Positions 44,635 to 53,295 of a stretch of 64,000 nucleotides of DNA are shown one piece after another. The translations under genes were made by a program, and so were the position numbers. The stretch spans positions 1 to 64,000 of the forward strand of contig CAJXLN010000003.1 of NCBI GenBank assembly GCA_913056255.1. Reading direction: 5' to 3'. Source of the stretch: an uncultured Thermotogae bacterium. GTDB lineage: Bacteria > Thermotogota > Thermotogae > Mesoaciditogales > Mesoaciditogaceae. Below the pieces are notes generated by a model. That model worked only from the letters and a program-made list of their open reading frames with translations, did no database searches and had not been told where the DNA came from. Every line of letters begins with the position of its first letter. The stretch's first letter is position 1.

Positions 44635-45186
44635 TTGAACGTGTGGACATCTTTATGGAAAGAATCCGTAAACTCTGCACTTGTCAGCGGGGCTGGTTTT
44701 GTGCTCGCACTTTGGTACGTGCGGAGTCGTGTAGTTGATAAAAAGAGTATCAGCAAGAGCTTTTTGAGATACTTTCAGGATCTTTTCCCAATAGGCATGA
44801 TGTTACTCAGTTCCTATTTAATAGTGTCTGTTGATCTGTCAATTGGGAATATTTTTATGGCGGTGGCGGCCTTTATTTACATAATTTCATACATAGCTCC
44901 AAGTGTCGATAAGTACGACAACACTCATCGTGCCACGATCCTTTCACTTGGTTACACGCGCCAGGAATACGTTCTTAGGTATCTTTTTCCAAAGTCAAAG
45001 AGAATGTGGTTCAGTGCATTGGCAAACTTCTTCATCGCACAACTTCTCACATTGATGTCATTCAAATTTTTAATTTCCTATGAAATTCCACAATTACAAG
45101 AGGTGATTATATTCGTATCGATTACACTCATGATCTTTGGTGTTGTGATATCAGTTATCAGAAATCTTGTCAGAATGGAAAGGTAG
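44635..45186 (+). CDS. Membrane protein resembling part of an ABC permease
   Basis: The 183-aa product has five hydrophobic segments. RATILSLGYTRQEYVLRYLFPKSK resembles the cytoplasmic EAA loop of ABC permeases (A--LG------Y--LP), and the segments either side are helices, but the conserved E-A-A and G-I-P residues are degraded. It may be a cut-down permease or a Thermotogota-specific membrane protein. TTG start directly follows the SPFH stop; overlaps the next upstream reading. No ATPase gene is near. Confidence 0.5.
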   Translation: MNVWTSLWKESVNSALVSGAGFVLALWYVRSRVVDKKSISKSFLRYFQDLFPIGMMLLSSYLIVSVDLSIGNIFMAVAAFIYIISYIAPSVDKYDNTHRATILSLGYTRQEYVLRYLFPKSKRMWFSALANFFIAQLLTLMSFKFLISYEIPQLQEVIIFVSITLMIFGVVISVIRNLVRMER

Positions 45187-45193
45187 GAGAAAA

Positions 45194-45853
45194 GTGAAAA
45201 GGTTGCCTCTGATAGCATTTTTGATGTTCTCAACTTTTGCGATGGGTATTCCCATTGATCTTTCCATATCGAATAACGAAGCTTTTTTAGGTTTAACAGC
45301 CACTCCGTTAAGAATGGAAATCGGTTATCCCAGATCATCTGTACTCTTAGGAAATAATACGTATATTGAGATTACCACTGACGAGTCAACGCCTCTTGTG
45401 TCCTTAAAAACATCCGTTAATTCGATCAACTTCAAAATATGGTCCTTATCTTTCGGAGAAACGTCGAAATTCGGGCAACTTGAAGGCAGGCTTGATAATG
45501 GAAAGATATTGGAAATAGGAAGAAATTTCATCACTGCAAACACGGAGCTGTCGTTCTCCAGAGCCGTTTTGAAAATGGAATATTCGAGATTTTATTCAAG
45601 TTTCAATTATAATTCATCTAAAAAGATGATCTTTCTTGCCCCTCCAAATTACAACGGAGAAGAACCAAATGTACTCTCAATGTACGCTTCCTATTCTCTT
45701 AACAGTTATAAAGATTTCAAATTCACTCTTTTTACACACATGAAACTTCATTTTTCGGATGCATTTGTATTTGAAAATCCATCTTACGAGGTAGGTGTTT
45801 CAATTTCTACGACTACAGAAAATCTTCAAAACACTTTTCAAATGCCGCACTGA
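45194..45853 (+). CDS. Secreted beta-rich protein, unknown
   Basis: GTG 45194 has TAGGAG five bases upstream and gives a signal peptide KRLPLIAFLMFSTFAMG. The mature part (about 200 aa) alternates hydrophobic and polar residues (SVLLGNNTYIEITTD, NGKILEIGRNFITANTELSF), consistent with beta strands of a secreted or outer-envelope protein. It ends QMPH rather than an aromatic residue. Family unknown. Last gene of the operon that starts at rpsF or rnz. Confidence 0.65.
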   Translation: MKRLPLIAFLMFSTFAMGIPIDLSISNNEAFLGLTATPLRMEIGYPRSSVLLGNNTYIEITTDESTPLVSLKTSVNSINFKIWSLSFGETSKFGQLEGRLDNGKILEIGRNFITANTELSFSRAVLKMEYSRFYSSFNYNSSKKMIFLAPPNYNGEEPNVLSMYASYSLNSYKDFKFTLFTHMKLHFSDAFVFENPSYEVGVSISTTTENLQNTFQMPH

Positions 45854-45888
45854 TTGACTCACCTCTATTAAAATGGTGATGATCAAGA

Positions 45889-45936
45889 GATGGTGTCTTG
45901 GATTTGAGTAGAGACCATCAACTTTTTCTTTTGAGA
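45889..45936 (+). terminator. Probable terminator after the secreted-protein gene
   Basis: GATGGT-x-TCT and AGA-x-ACCATC form an imperfect stem with a long loop, followed by AACTTTTTCTTTT. One mismatch makes it moderate. The 45854-45968 gap holds nothing else. Confidence 0.5.
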
Positions 45937-45968
45937 AAAGCGTCGAGTATACGAATAAAAGATTTATT

Positions 45969-47207
45969 TTATGAAGTGATAACTCTTACCCCTATTTTGT
46001 TGAGCTTTTCCACAACATTTTCGTACCCTCTAAAGAGGATCTCAAAATTTTCGATCTCACTTGGTCCGTCAGCAATTGCCGCTGCTATAACCATGGCTGC
46101 AGTTTCTCTCAGATCTTTACCCACAACCTTTGCACCATGAAGAACTTGCGGACCATTTATTTTAATCGCTTGTCCCACAACATCTAAAATTGCTCCCATC
46201 TTTTTGAGTTCTTCAACATGTCCAAGTCTGTTTTCGAAGATCTTTTCAGTTATCTTCGAAATGCCTTTTGCTTTACATGCAAGTACGGTGATTTGAGGTT
46301 GTAAATCTGTTGGAAATCCAGGATATGGAGCTGTAACAACTTCCATAGGCATAAGTTCAGATGCCCTTATTCGCATTGAATTATCGTGTATTGATATCAC
46401 GCCTCCCATTTTTCGCAAAACATCTACAAAATTCAGAGTAGAAGGTGTAATTCCCTTAACGATCAAATCACCACCACTCGCCATCGTTAAAATGGCATAC
46501 GTGCCAGCTTCTATTCTGTCACCAATCACTTCATGGTGTACACTTAGGAGTCGCGGAACACCTTTGATATGAATCCTGGAAGTTCCGGCACCCAAAATGC
46601 GTGCACCCATAGAATTCAAAAACCTTTGCAGATCAACAATCTCTGGCTCTTTTGCGCAGTTTAAGAGCTCTGTTTCCGTTCCTTTCATTATCGAAGCAGT
46701 TGTCATAAGATGTTCAGTTGCGCCGACGCTTGGAAAACTCAGACGAATGTTAACTTGCCTGGGTCGGCGCATGGGAACAGCTTCAACGACTTTTCCCTTC
46801 ACTGAAACTCTGAATCCCAACTTCCTTAAGCCATTTAAGTGTATATCTATAGGCCTTTGGCCTATAGAGCATCCTCCAGGATATGAAATTTTAGCCTTAC
46901 CAGTTTTTAAAGTCAAAGGACCAAGTAAAAGTATGGAAGCCCTTATTCCAGAAGAAAAGCCAGATATATCGCCCTTTAAATCATTAGGTAACAGAGAAAC
47001 GGTGTTGTTTACAAATGAGATCTCCATTCCAAGAGCACGCAACATGGAAATCATTTCCCTAACATCAGCAAGGTCTGGAATTCTTGAAATCTCAATCCTT
47101 TTAGAGGCCAAAAGAGAGGCTGCTAAAATGGGGAGGGCAGCATTTTTGGCTCCGCCTACCGAAACTTCGCCTCTGATTTTCGAATTTCCCCAAACTTCAG
47201 CGTTCAA
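45969..47207 (-). CDS. murA: UDP-N-acetylglucosamine 1-carboxyvinyltransferase
   Basis: The 412-aa enzyme transfers enolpyruvate from PEP to UDP-GlcNAc, the first step of peptidoglycan synthesis. GAKNAALPILAASLL is the substrate loop, and the active Cys is in YPGGCSIGQRPIDIH, so the enzyme is of the fosfomycin-sensitive Cys type. GFPTDLQPQ and RLGHVEELKKMGA are also typical. TTG start overlaps the upstream membrane gene by 4 bases. Confidence 0.95.
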   Translation of the reverse strand: MNAEVWGNSKIRGEVSVGGAKNAALPILAASLLASKRIEISRIPDLADVREMISMLRALGMEISFVNNTVSLLPNDLKGDISGFSSGIRASILLLGPLTLKTGKAKISYPGGCSIGQRPIDIHLNGLRKLGFRVSVKGKVVEAVPMRRPRQVNIRLSFPSVGATEHLMTTASIMKGTETELLNCAKEPEIVDLQRFLNSMGARILGAGTSRIHIKGVPRLLSVHHEVIGDRIEAGTYAILTMASGGDLIVKGITPSTLNFVDVLRKMGGVISIHDNSMRIRASELMPMEVVTAPYPGFPTDLQPQITVLACKAKGISKITEKIFENRLGHVEELKKMGAILDVVGQAIKINGPQVLHGAKVVGKDLRETAAMVIAAAIADGPSEIENFEILFRGYENVVEKLNKIGVRVITS

Positions 47208-47902
47208 TCTTTACTTTCACCTTTGGCATCGTTTTTCTCCTTATTTTTTCCGATTTGAAGTCTCATTGAGATGATGGAAAGACTTAAGAAGATCAAAATA
47301 AAGATCGTGATCATAAAAATGTGATTTCTATTTGTCAGATCATTAAGGAGATTCTTCGGATCTATCTTGAAGAAATAAGTTGAAATGGGCACCATAATTG
47401 AGTAAGAAGCCCCAAGAGAGCCTATGGTTGCAAGAACAGTTCCCATCGCTTTTCTTTCACTTTTCAGAATAACAAGACCAACTATGGTTCCAAAAGTTAC
47501 AAATACGCCCAGTCTTATCAAGTCCGGATATGATTTCACACTTATATTAAAAGCCAAAAGTACCCAAGTGTAAATATAATAAGCTACAACACCTCCCGCT
47601 ACAAAGCCGACAATGAAGATGGCAAGCTTGTAAAAAGAAATAAAAAGTGCTGTGGAAAGAAATGCAACGATCAGTATTACACCGAGATGAATCATCTTTT
47701 CGTTTGATGAGCTAACCTGAAAATTGTATCTGTTAATGATTTGTAACCAGAGGTATTGCCCCAGGTAAACACCTCCGGCAAAACCGATAAGTGCTAAAGA
47801 TACACGTAAAAGGTAATATCCAAAAAAAGCGAATGCCAGGCTGATTATCAAAGCAATTGTCCAATATTGCCCTACAAATTGAGAAATACTTTCGATGTTC
47901 AT
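47204..47902 (-). CDS. Seven-span membrane protein, DUF4203/TMEM198-like
   Basis: The 232-aa product has about seven helices and glycine patterns (LIGFAGGVYLGQYL, FIVGFVAGGVVAYYIY) seen in DUF4203-type membrane proteins. The C-terminus is charged and cytoplasmic (GKNKEKNDAKGESKD). Function unknown. Coupled to murA by a 4-base overlap, so an envelope role is plausible. GGGAG stands about ten bases before the ATG. Confidence 0.6.
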   Translation of the reverse strand: MNIESISQFVGQYWTIALIISLAFAFFGYYLLRVSLALIGFAGGVYLGQYLWLQIINRYNFQVSSSNEKMIHLGVILIVAFLSTALFISFYKLAIFIVGFVAGGVVAYYIYTWVLLAFNISVKSYPDLIRLGVFVTFGTIVGLVILKSERKAMGTVLATIGSLGASYSIMVPISTYFFKIDPKNLLNDLTNRNHIFMITIFILIFLSLSIISMRLQIGKNKEKNDAKGESKD

Positions 47903-48061
47903 AAGAAAGCGCTCCCTTCGATCAAACGAATCATAGAATTTCGCCTCAAGGAACTGACGTATCGTTCTAAAAAAGAATAGTTACAGTCATTAAAATAAGC
48001 ACTTTCGTTTACAAGCCCCACACATTTGTACAGGAGGTAATTGACGATAATCAAAATATCT

Positions 48062-48994
48062 TCACTGTTGATCAGATGACAATGTCCATTTTCCCACCAT
48101 ATCGATCAATGAAAATTTCGGATTTTCTCCCCTTTTCACGGCTATTTCAACTTTTTGAACATCTTTAAGAAGTCTAATGACGCTTTCAAAATCCCAGAGC
48201 TTCAAAAGGTTCTTTCCCTTCTTTTCTCCCAAAGGAAATCCCACCAGATCCGCAATTTGTGGAATAGAAACATCAAAATTTTTAGATGCTTTCTTCACAT
48301 CATCCCAGGAGTACGATGTTTTTTTCTGAGCGATCATTTGTGCCAATGTCATAAGCTGCTTTTCAAGAGTTCTTATCACGATGAGAGGATGTGTAGTATC
48401 GACAATTCTCTTCAGCAACTCGACTGACTCTACATCTCTTCCCATGAAGCTCCTACAGAATTCGAAAAGATTTGGTTTTGTGTAGGTTGCAACGAATTCT
48501 TCTACATCGGCCAATGATGGATTTTTAGATATTATGGATAGCTTTTTCAACTCTTGTGCTAAAAGATCGATATTTGGACCGACACGTTCTAATATCTTAA
48601 TTTTAAGATCACTCTTTACGTCCATTGAAAGTGATTCAGAGATCTCCGCTATTAAATTCATCCATCCTTTAACATCCCAAGGTTTAGGGCTGGATAGATC
48701 AACGAAATTACCGAATTTTTTCAGAATTTCCGAGTTTTTAGAGCTCACTATTACATCGGAATCTGTTCTTTTACATGCCGCTATCAACCATTTTATCTCA
48801 TTTTTTTCCCATTCATCAACGAATTTTACGATCACAATCGGTTTTTCCAACAGCCGATATGAGAAAAGGAGATCGTTTAATCGATCCTGCTTGGATTCGG
48901 TGCGAGAATCTATCACGATCTTTTCTCGATCGTCAAAATCAAGCAAATATCTTTTTAATTTCCACATGCTGTCAACTAAAATGTATTCTTTCAT
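48062..48994 (-). CDS. holA: DNA polymerase III delta subunit
   Basis: A 310-aa clamp-loader wrench subunit, with divergent sequence: VDSMWKLKRYLLDFDD, then VIVKFVDEWEKNE, the family-like PKPWDVKGWMNLIAEI and a helical collar from about 200 on with LIVIRTLEKQLMTLAQMI. ATG 48994 is preferred: AAGGG lies six bases before it and a TAAAAT -10 lies at 49010-49015; the longer reading to 49051 crosses that promoter. The very short leader means the site sits at the transcript start. Confidence 0.82.
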   Translation of the reverse strand: MKEYILVDSMWKLKRYLLDFDDREKIVIDSRTESKQDRLNDLLFSYRLLEKPIVIVKFVDEWEKNEIKWLIAACKRTDSDVIVSSKNSEILKKFGNFVDLSSPKPWDVKGWMNLIAEISESLSMDVKSDLKIKILERVGPNIDLLAQELKKLSIISKNPSLADVEEFVATYTKPNLFEFCRSFMGRDVESVELLKRIVDTTHPLIVIRTLEKQLMTLAQMIAQKKTSYSWDDVKKASKNFDVSIPQIADLVGFPLGEKKGKNLLKLWDFESVIRLLKDVQKVEIAVKRGENPKFSLIDMVGKWTLSSDQQ

Positions 48995-49106
48995 AATCAA
49001 CCCTTTATATTTTATCACAAATGTGAATGTTTCAGACAGATATTCTGCCATTGAAGATCGTACTCAAAAACTGATCACTCTCGTATGGAAGGAACACGGT
49101 TCACAT

Positions 49107-50057
49107 CTACGCATCATTTTCTTTGGAAGAAGGAGAGCTGATCTCTTCAAATCCCGTTGAGGCAGCCCCATATATTCCGGCGTCATCGACGAGATCGCTA
49201 AGCACTATTTTGTAAGTTCCCCAGAAAGATCTCATGACATTTTCACGTGTGCGTTTCTTTACAGCAGAAAGTAGCACTTCACCTGCCCGCGAAACTCCTC
49301 CTCCAATGACTATCAACTGAGGATTAAAAATATGGATAAGATTTCCAATTGCAATTCCAAGTGCATTTGATACTCTGTCCAAAACTTTTAATCCAAGCGC
49401 GTCTCCATCCCGCGCAGCACTCATCACGCTTTTAGCGCTGAAATCTCTTAGATCGCTCTTCGGATATCTCTCTTTCCATTCTTTTGCCAGTCTCGATATC
49501 CCAGTGGCAGATGCTATGGTTTCAAGACAGCCGTGGTTTCCACAACCACAAAGATATCCATCGGGATCCACTACAATATGGCCGAGTTCTGCCGCTATTC
49601 CGGTAGAACCTCGAAGTAACTGTCCATTTGAAATAACACCTCCACCGACGCCAGTCCCAAGGGTTATTCCAATAATATCCGTGTATCCTTTTCCTTTTCC
49701 AAACCACTTTTCGCCAACGACAAATGCGTTGGCATCGTTTTCAAGAACAACTTTGATTCCAAGTCTCTTTTCAAGCTCTGGAGCCAAAGGCACATCTATC
49801 CAGTCGGGAAAATTCGGTGAAAATCTCACCACTCCCCGCTTATGTTCTATCGAACCAGGAGAACCAATCCCTATACCATCCACACCACCTGTTGATTCGA
49901 TCAATTTCAAAGATGCTTCAGAAATTCTTTTTACCACAGACGCGAATCCTTCAATCACGCGTGTCTCGATTGTCAATCTCGCGATTATTTTTCCAGAATC
50001 ATCTACAACACCCATGGATACATTCGTTCCTCCGAGGTCTATTCCAAGTACTTTCAT
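49107..50057 (-). CDS. ROK-family sugar kinase (glucokinase type)
   Basis: The 317-aa kinase begins MKVLGIDLGGTNVSMGVVDD, the ASKHA phosphate loop, and has LENDANAFVVGEKWFG, GITLGTGVGGG and the zinc-binding ELGHIVVDP with CGCGNHGCLE. This set is that of bacterial ROK glucokinases. ATG 50057 has GAGGTGG five bases upstream; an ATG nine bases earlier is less well placed. It faces the SRP RNA gene divergently. Confidence 0.9.
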   Translation of the reverse strand: MKVLGIDLGGTNVSMGVVDDSGKIIARLTIETRVIEGFASVVKRISEASLKLIESTGGVDGIGIGSPGSIEHKRGVVRFSPNFPDWIDVPLAPELEKRLGIKVVLENDANAFVVGEKWFGKGKGYTDIIGITLGTGVGGGVISNGQLLRGSTGIAAELGHIVVDPDGYLCGCGNHGCLETIASATGISRLAKEWKERYPKSDLRDFSAKSVMSAARDGDALGLKVLDRVSNALGIAIGNLIHIFNPQLIVIGGGVSRAGEVLLSAVKKRTRENVMRSFWGTYKIVLSDLVDDAGIYGAASTGFEEISSPSSKENDA

Positions 50058-50077
50058 GATTTCCACCTCTTTCAGCT

Positions 50078-50105
50078 TTGAACTGGTTCGTTTTTATGAT
50101 AAAAT
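50078..50105 (+). promoter_or_regulatory. Promoter of SRP RNA
   Basis: TTGAAC (50078-50083), 16-nt spacer, TAAAAT (50100-50105) with TGA before it. Start predicted at about 50112. Confidence 0.75.
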
Positions 50106-50112
50106 AAACACG

Positions 50113-50386
50113 GACATCGTGCTAAGTGGGGAGTTAGCGGTTCCCTGTACCCGAAATCCGCTTTACGCGGGGCTGATGATCGATTGAGGTCAGCTGCTGC
50201 ACGGAAAGGGCTCATTTTGAAGTGTTGAAAGCAGAGTCCCACGCAGCGGAAAACCACGAACCTGGTCAGATCCGAAAGGAAGCAGCCATAAGTGGCCACT
50301 TCTGGGTGACGTGGGGTAGCTTTGTTGGAGCTTCTAAAATGAGTACCGCCCTGTAGCAACTCGATCGAAATCGATCGCACGATGTC
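50113..50386 (+). ncRNA. ffs: Signal recognition particle RNA, large bacterial type
   Basis: The ends form a perfect 10-bp helix (50113-50122 with 50377-50386) followed by TTTT. The 5' part GTGCTAAGTGGGGAGTTAGC is the Alu-domain start known from Bacillus scRNA. Domain IV is visible at 50263-50290: GGTCAGATCCGAAAGGAAGC, with the asymmetric loop and GGAA-type tetraloop region that bind Ffh. Length about 274 nt is the long form with an Alu domain. Confidence 0.95.
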
Positions 50387-50388
50387 TT

Positions 50389-51252
50389 TTAATTCATTCC
50401 CAACTCTTCACGCATAAAATTCACAAACTTCTTTGTAATTTCCGGATCGAACATCTTGCCACTTTCGGATTCTATAAGTTCAAGAGTTTCCTTTTCGTTT
50501 AAAGGCCTTCCCAGTATTTCTGAAGAAACGGTATTCAGAGCTTCATCGTAAAAATCGCATATACCGATGATCCTTGCATAATATGGAATTTTTTCTCCCT
50601 TTAATCCATCCGGATATCCTTTGCCATCCCATCTTTCGTGGTGACTTCTCGCTACAGGTGCGGCATCTTGCAACACAAAGGTTGTGGCGAGAAAAATGGA
50701 ACCAACTACTGTATGATCGTGACCATTGTGTAGAAATCCTCTCAACCTCGTTGGAGTGTAGAGCATTAACTGTTCAATTCCTATCTTCCCAACGTCATGA
50801 AGCATGGAATATTCCAAAAGCAGATCAAGTTCTTTAGACTTTATACCAAGTAAAGGGGCGAATTTTTTCACCAGCAACGTCACACGTTCAGAATGACTCA
50901 TCGAATTTCTATCTTCAACTTCGCTGTTTGTCACAAAACTTTGAAGCAGCCGACTGATCAAAACTCTCATTCTGTGCCGGCAGACGAAAAAATTCTCGAA
51001 TTTTTTATCAACAGAAGCCGCCACGGCCAATGCCAGTGCAGGATCTGAACTTTCAATATGCGAAACTTTTCCTTTGTAAAACACATCAAATTTATCTTTG
51101 TTTTGTACGCAAACGGGAAGTTCCGACTCGATTGGAACTTTCGAGAATATAACGGAAGCCTTTTCCATTTTTACGATCTCCGCAAAGGGTTCTATCTTAT
51201 CGAGGATCCATTTCATATCTTCCGGCACAAAAACCTTTATGTATTCGTTCAT
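50389..51252 (-). CDS. HD-GYP domain protein (c-di-GMP phosphodiesterase type)
   Basis: The C-terminal HD-GYP domain (about 115-287) has SMLHDVGKIGI, then HHERWDGKGYPDGLKGE and the IIGICDFYDEAL block; all metal ligands are present. The N-terminal 110 residues show no receiver or PAS motif and start NEYIKVFVPEDMKWILDKI. It should hydrolyse cyclic di-GMP in signalling. ATG 51252 is used; a TTG lies directly before it. Tightly follows the M50 protease gene. Confidence 0.9.
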   Translation of the reverse strand: MNEYIKVFVPEDMKWILDKIEPFAEIVKMEKASVIFSKVPIESELPVCVQNKDKFDVFYKGKVSHIESSDPALALAVAASVDKKFENFFVCRHRMRVLISRLLQSFVTNSEVEDRNSMSHSERVTLLVKKFAPLLGIKSKELDLLLEYSMLHDVGKIGIEQLMLYTPTRLRGFLHNGHDHTVVGSIFLATTFVLQDAAPVARSHHERWDGKGYPDGLKGEKIPYYARIIGICDFYDEALNTVSSEILGRPLNEKETLELIESESGKMFDPEITKKFVNFMREELGMN

Positions 51253-51256
51253 CAAA

Positions 51257-51937
51257 TCACCCCACCAGGATATTGGCCGCTCCGTTCATTATCCAAAAAA
51301 GTACTGGGTTCAGTATGACATTTACAATCCCAAAGAATATCAGCACAAGTAATATTATTGTACCGTACATTTCGTATTTTAACATCAAATTCATATACCT
51401 ACTCGGAAGAAGTGCTAACAAAACCTTTGAACCATCCAACGGAGGTACGGGAATCAAGTTGAAAATGAACAGAACGTAATTTATGAGTATAAACCATCCC
51501 ACCACATCTGCCAAATACGCGATGTACGGGCTTGCCGTGAAATTCGGAAATTGACCTAAAAGGGGAAAAGAATATCGCGCATAAGCATAAAAACCACTTT
51601 TTACGAAGATGTATTCCGTGATAAAACCAGTTATTAAATTGGAAATTGGACCCGCCAAAGAAACAACTATCATGTCACGTTTGAGGTGTTTGAATTTCCA
51701 GAAATTGATCGGTACTGGTCTTGCCCATCCAAAATGAAAAAAAACCAGCATCAACGTTCCCAGAGGATCTAAATGTTTTATAGGATTCAGAGTAAGACGT
51801 CCGGCCTTTTTTGCCGTATCATCACCGAAAAAATGAGCGCTCAGAGCGTGAAAGTATTCATGAAGTGAAATAGCTATGAGTACACCAGGTGTGGCACCTA
51901 ACGCTTGAATGAGAAAAAGTCTTATATTATTGAACAT
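51257..51937 (-). CDS. Site-2-type M50 membrane protease
   Basis: The 226-aa intramembrane metalloprotease has HEYFHALSAHFFGD (HExxH variant H-E-Y-F-H, metal site) in the first helices and the third ligand in NLIPVPPLDGSKVLLALLP. It is the small form without PDZ domain. About six helices. Such proteins of the FpvI/YwhC group have unknown targets. ATG overlaps the RluA-type gene. Confidence 0.88.
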   Translation of the reverse strand: MFNNIRLFLIQALGATPGVLIAISLHEYFHALSAHFFGDDTAKKAGRLTLNPIKHLDPLGTLMLVFFHFGWARPVPINFWKFKHLKRDMIVVSLAGPISNLITGFITEYIFVKSGFYAYARYSFPLLGQFPNFTASPYIAYLADVVGWFILINYVLFIFNLIPVPPLDGSKVLLALLPSRYMNLMLKYEMYGTIILLVLIFFGIVNVILNPVLFWIMNGAANILVG

Positions 51938-52859
51938 GTCTTATCTCTTGAAAAGAAGCCAGCTCTTTTAAAGCCTTCTTGAAATCTTCAGCTAAAGGAG
52001 CTATGAGCTTCATTGGCTCGCCAGTCATAGGATGATGAAGTTCAAGTACTGCCGCGTGTAACATCTGACGCTTTACCTTTTCTAAAGGATGGATTGGTTT
52101 TGCACCGTATATTTTATCTCCAACAACGGGGCATCCTATATGCCGCATATGCACTCTTATTTGATGAGTACGACCGGTCATTATCCTCACCTTCAACAAA
52201 GCACTCGAATCAAATTTTTTCATTATCTCATAAGAAGTAAGGGCCCTTCTTCCCCAACTCAGAACATCCATTCTTGTTCTAACTTGTGGATTTCGGGCTA
52301 TTGGGGCATCGATTTCGGCTTTGTTCTCTTTGGGGATGCCTTCTACAAGAGCAAAATAAATTTTTTTTGTCTTTCTAGCCTTGAATTGTGCGGAGAGTAT
52401 TCTTTGACTTTCTGGATCTTTCGCGACAGCAATCACTCCAGAAGTGTCCTTATCCAGCCTATGAACGATGAAGGGTTGGGTTTCACCCTTGAATCTCCAG
52501 AGTAAAGCGTTGATAAGAGTTCCAGAGGTTCTTTTTAAAGTTGGATGTGTTACAAGTCCTGGCTGCTTGTTAACAACTATCATGTGTTCATCTTCATAAA
52601 TCACATTTAGCGGTATCTCTTCTGCTGGAATTTGCGGAATTTCTGGAGGTGGAAAAATTGCCTCAACAAAATCCCCCTTTTTCAATTTGTATGAAGGTTT
52701 TGTTTTCTTTGAATTGACGGTTATTTTCCCGATATGGATAAGATTCTGAAGCACCGTTCTTGAGGTGTGGGAAGGGGCGAATTCCATCATTGCAATGTCT
52801 ATTCTTCTACCTGCTTCTCTGGTTGTAACCCTCAATTCGATCTTCTCCACTTTTACCAT
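51927..52859 (-). CDS. RluA/RluD-family pseudouridine synthase
   Basis: The 310-aa enzyme has an N-terminal S4 RNA-binding domain (about 14-80) and the catalytic domain with VNKQPGLVTHP, the HRLDKDTSGVI motif carrying the catalytic Asp, and RTHQIRVHMRHIGCPVVGD. It converts uridines in 23S rRNA or tRNA; RluD-like order suggests 23S helix 69 but cannot be settled. The first 53 bases overlap lspA in another frame. Confidence 0.9.
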   Translation of the reverse strand: MVKVEKIELRVTTREAGRRIDIAMMEFAPSHTSRTVLQNLIHIGKITVNSKKTKPSYKLKKGDFVEAIFPPPEIPQIPAEEIPLNVIYEDEHMIVVNKQPGLVTHPTLKRTSGTLINALLWRFKGETQPFIVHRLDKDTSGVIAVAKDPESQRILSAQFKARKTKKIYFALVEGIPKENKAEIDAPIARNPQVRTRMDVLSWGRRALTSYEIMKKFDSSALLKVRIMTGRTHQIRVHMRHIGCPVVGDKIYGAKPIHPLEKVKRQMLHAAVLELHHPMTGEPMKLIAPLAEDFKKALKELASFQEIRHVQ

Positions 52860-53292
52860 CTCTTCTCAAGAAATAAAGTCCAATGCCGATGGCCCCAGCC
52901 ACAACACACGAATCTGCCACGTTAAAAATCGGCCAATACGGTAATTGTATGAAGTCAGTTACAGAGCCAAAAATCATTCTGCTTATTGCATTGTTCGAAA
53001 GAGCACCACCGATGACCAAACCCATTGACAGATTGAACAGTGTATTTCTCTTCTTCCACATGAATGAAAATGTTATCACTCCCGCTATAACAATCAAAGC
53101 GATGTATTCGGCCAATTTAGCGTCGTTAGCTAAAAAGCTGAACCCCATCCCGGTATTTCTAACATACGTGAATTTCAAAAAACCCTTTATGAGGATAACA
53201 GATTGCCACAAATGCATTCTCGTTTCAACCAAATGCTTTGTAAATTGATCTGCCGCGATCACCAACACTACTACGATCCATTGAAAAAGCAT
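52807..53292 (-). CDS. lspA: Lipoprotein signal peptidase (signal peptidase II)
   Basis: The 161-aa membrane protease has four helices. The catalytic aspartates are in SVTDFI and FNVADSCVV. The usual GNxxDR motif is altered to NNAISR, so the conserved Asp of that motif is Ser; the catalytic pair is intact. ADQFTKHLVETRM and YVRNTGMGFSFL are family marks. A polar C-terminal tail extends into the RluA-type gene overlap. The window has at least one lipoprotein substrate (15 kb). Confidence 0.88.
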   Translation of the reverse strand: MLFQWIVVVLVIAADQFTKHLVETRMHLWQSVILIKGFLKFTYVRNTGMGFSFLANDAKLAEYIALIVIAGVITFSFMWKKRNTLFNLSMGLVIGGALSNNAISRMIFGSVTDFIQLPYWPIFNVADSCVVAGAIGIGLYFLRRDGKSGEDRIEGYNQRSR

Positions 53293-53295
53293 ATA

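Noticed and set aside
46597..47274. 225-codon plus-strand frame over murA
   Set aside because: Antisense shadow of murA; no motif and no ribosome site.
48031..48079. Tiny plus-strand ORF after AGGAGGT (TTG 48041)
   Set aside because: Only 12 codons before TGA, within the end of holA; a good Shine-Dalgarno string alone is not enough.
49504..50187. Long plus-strand open frame over the ROK kinase gene
   Set aside because: It is antisense to a clear kinase, has proline/serine-biased shadow composition and ends inside the SRP RNA.
50072..50380. Minus-strand frame over the SRP RNA
   Set aside because: The DNA is fully explained as SRP RNA with a closing helix, domain IV and a promoter.
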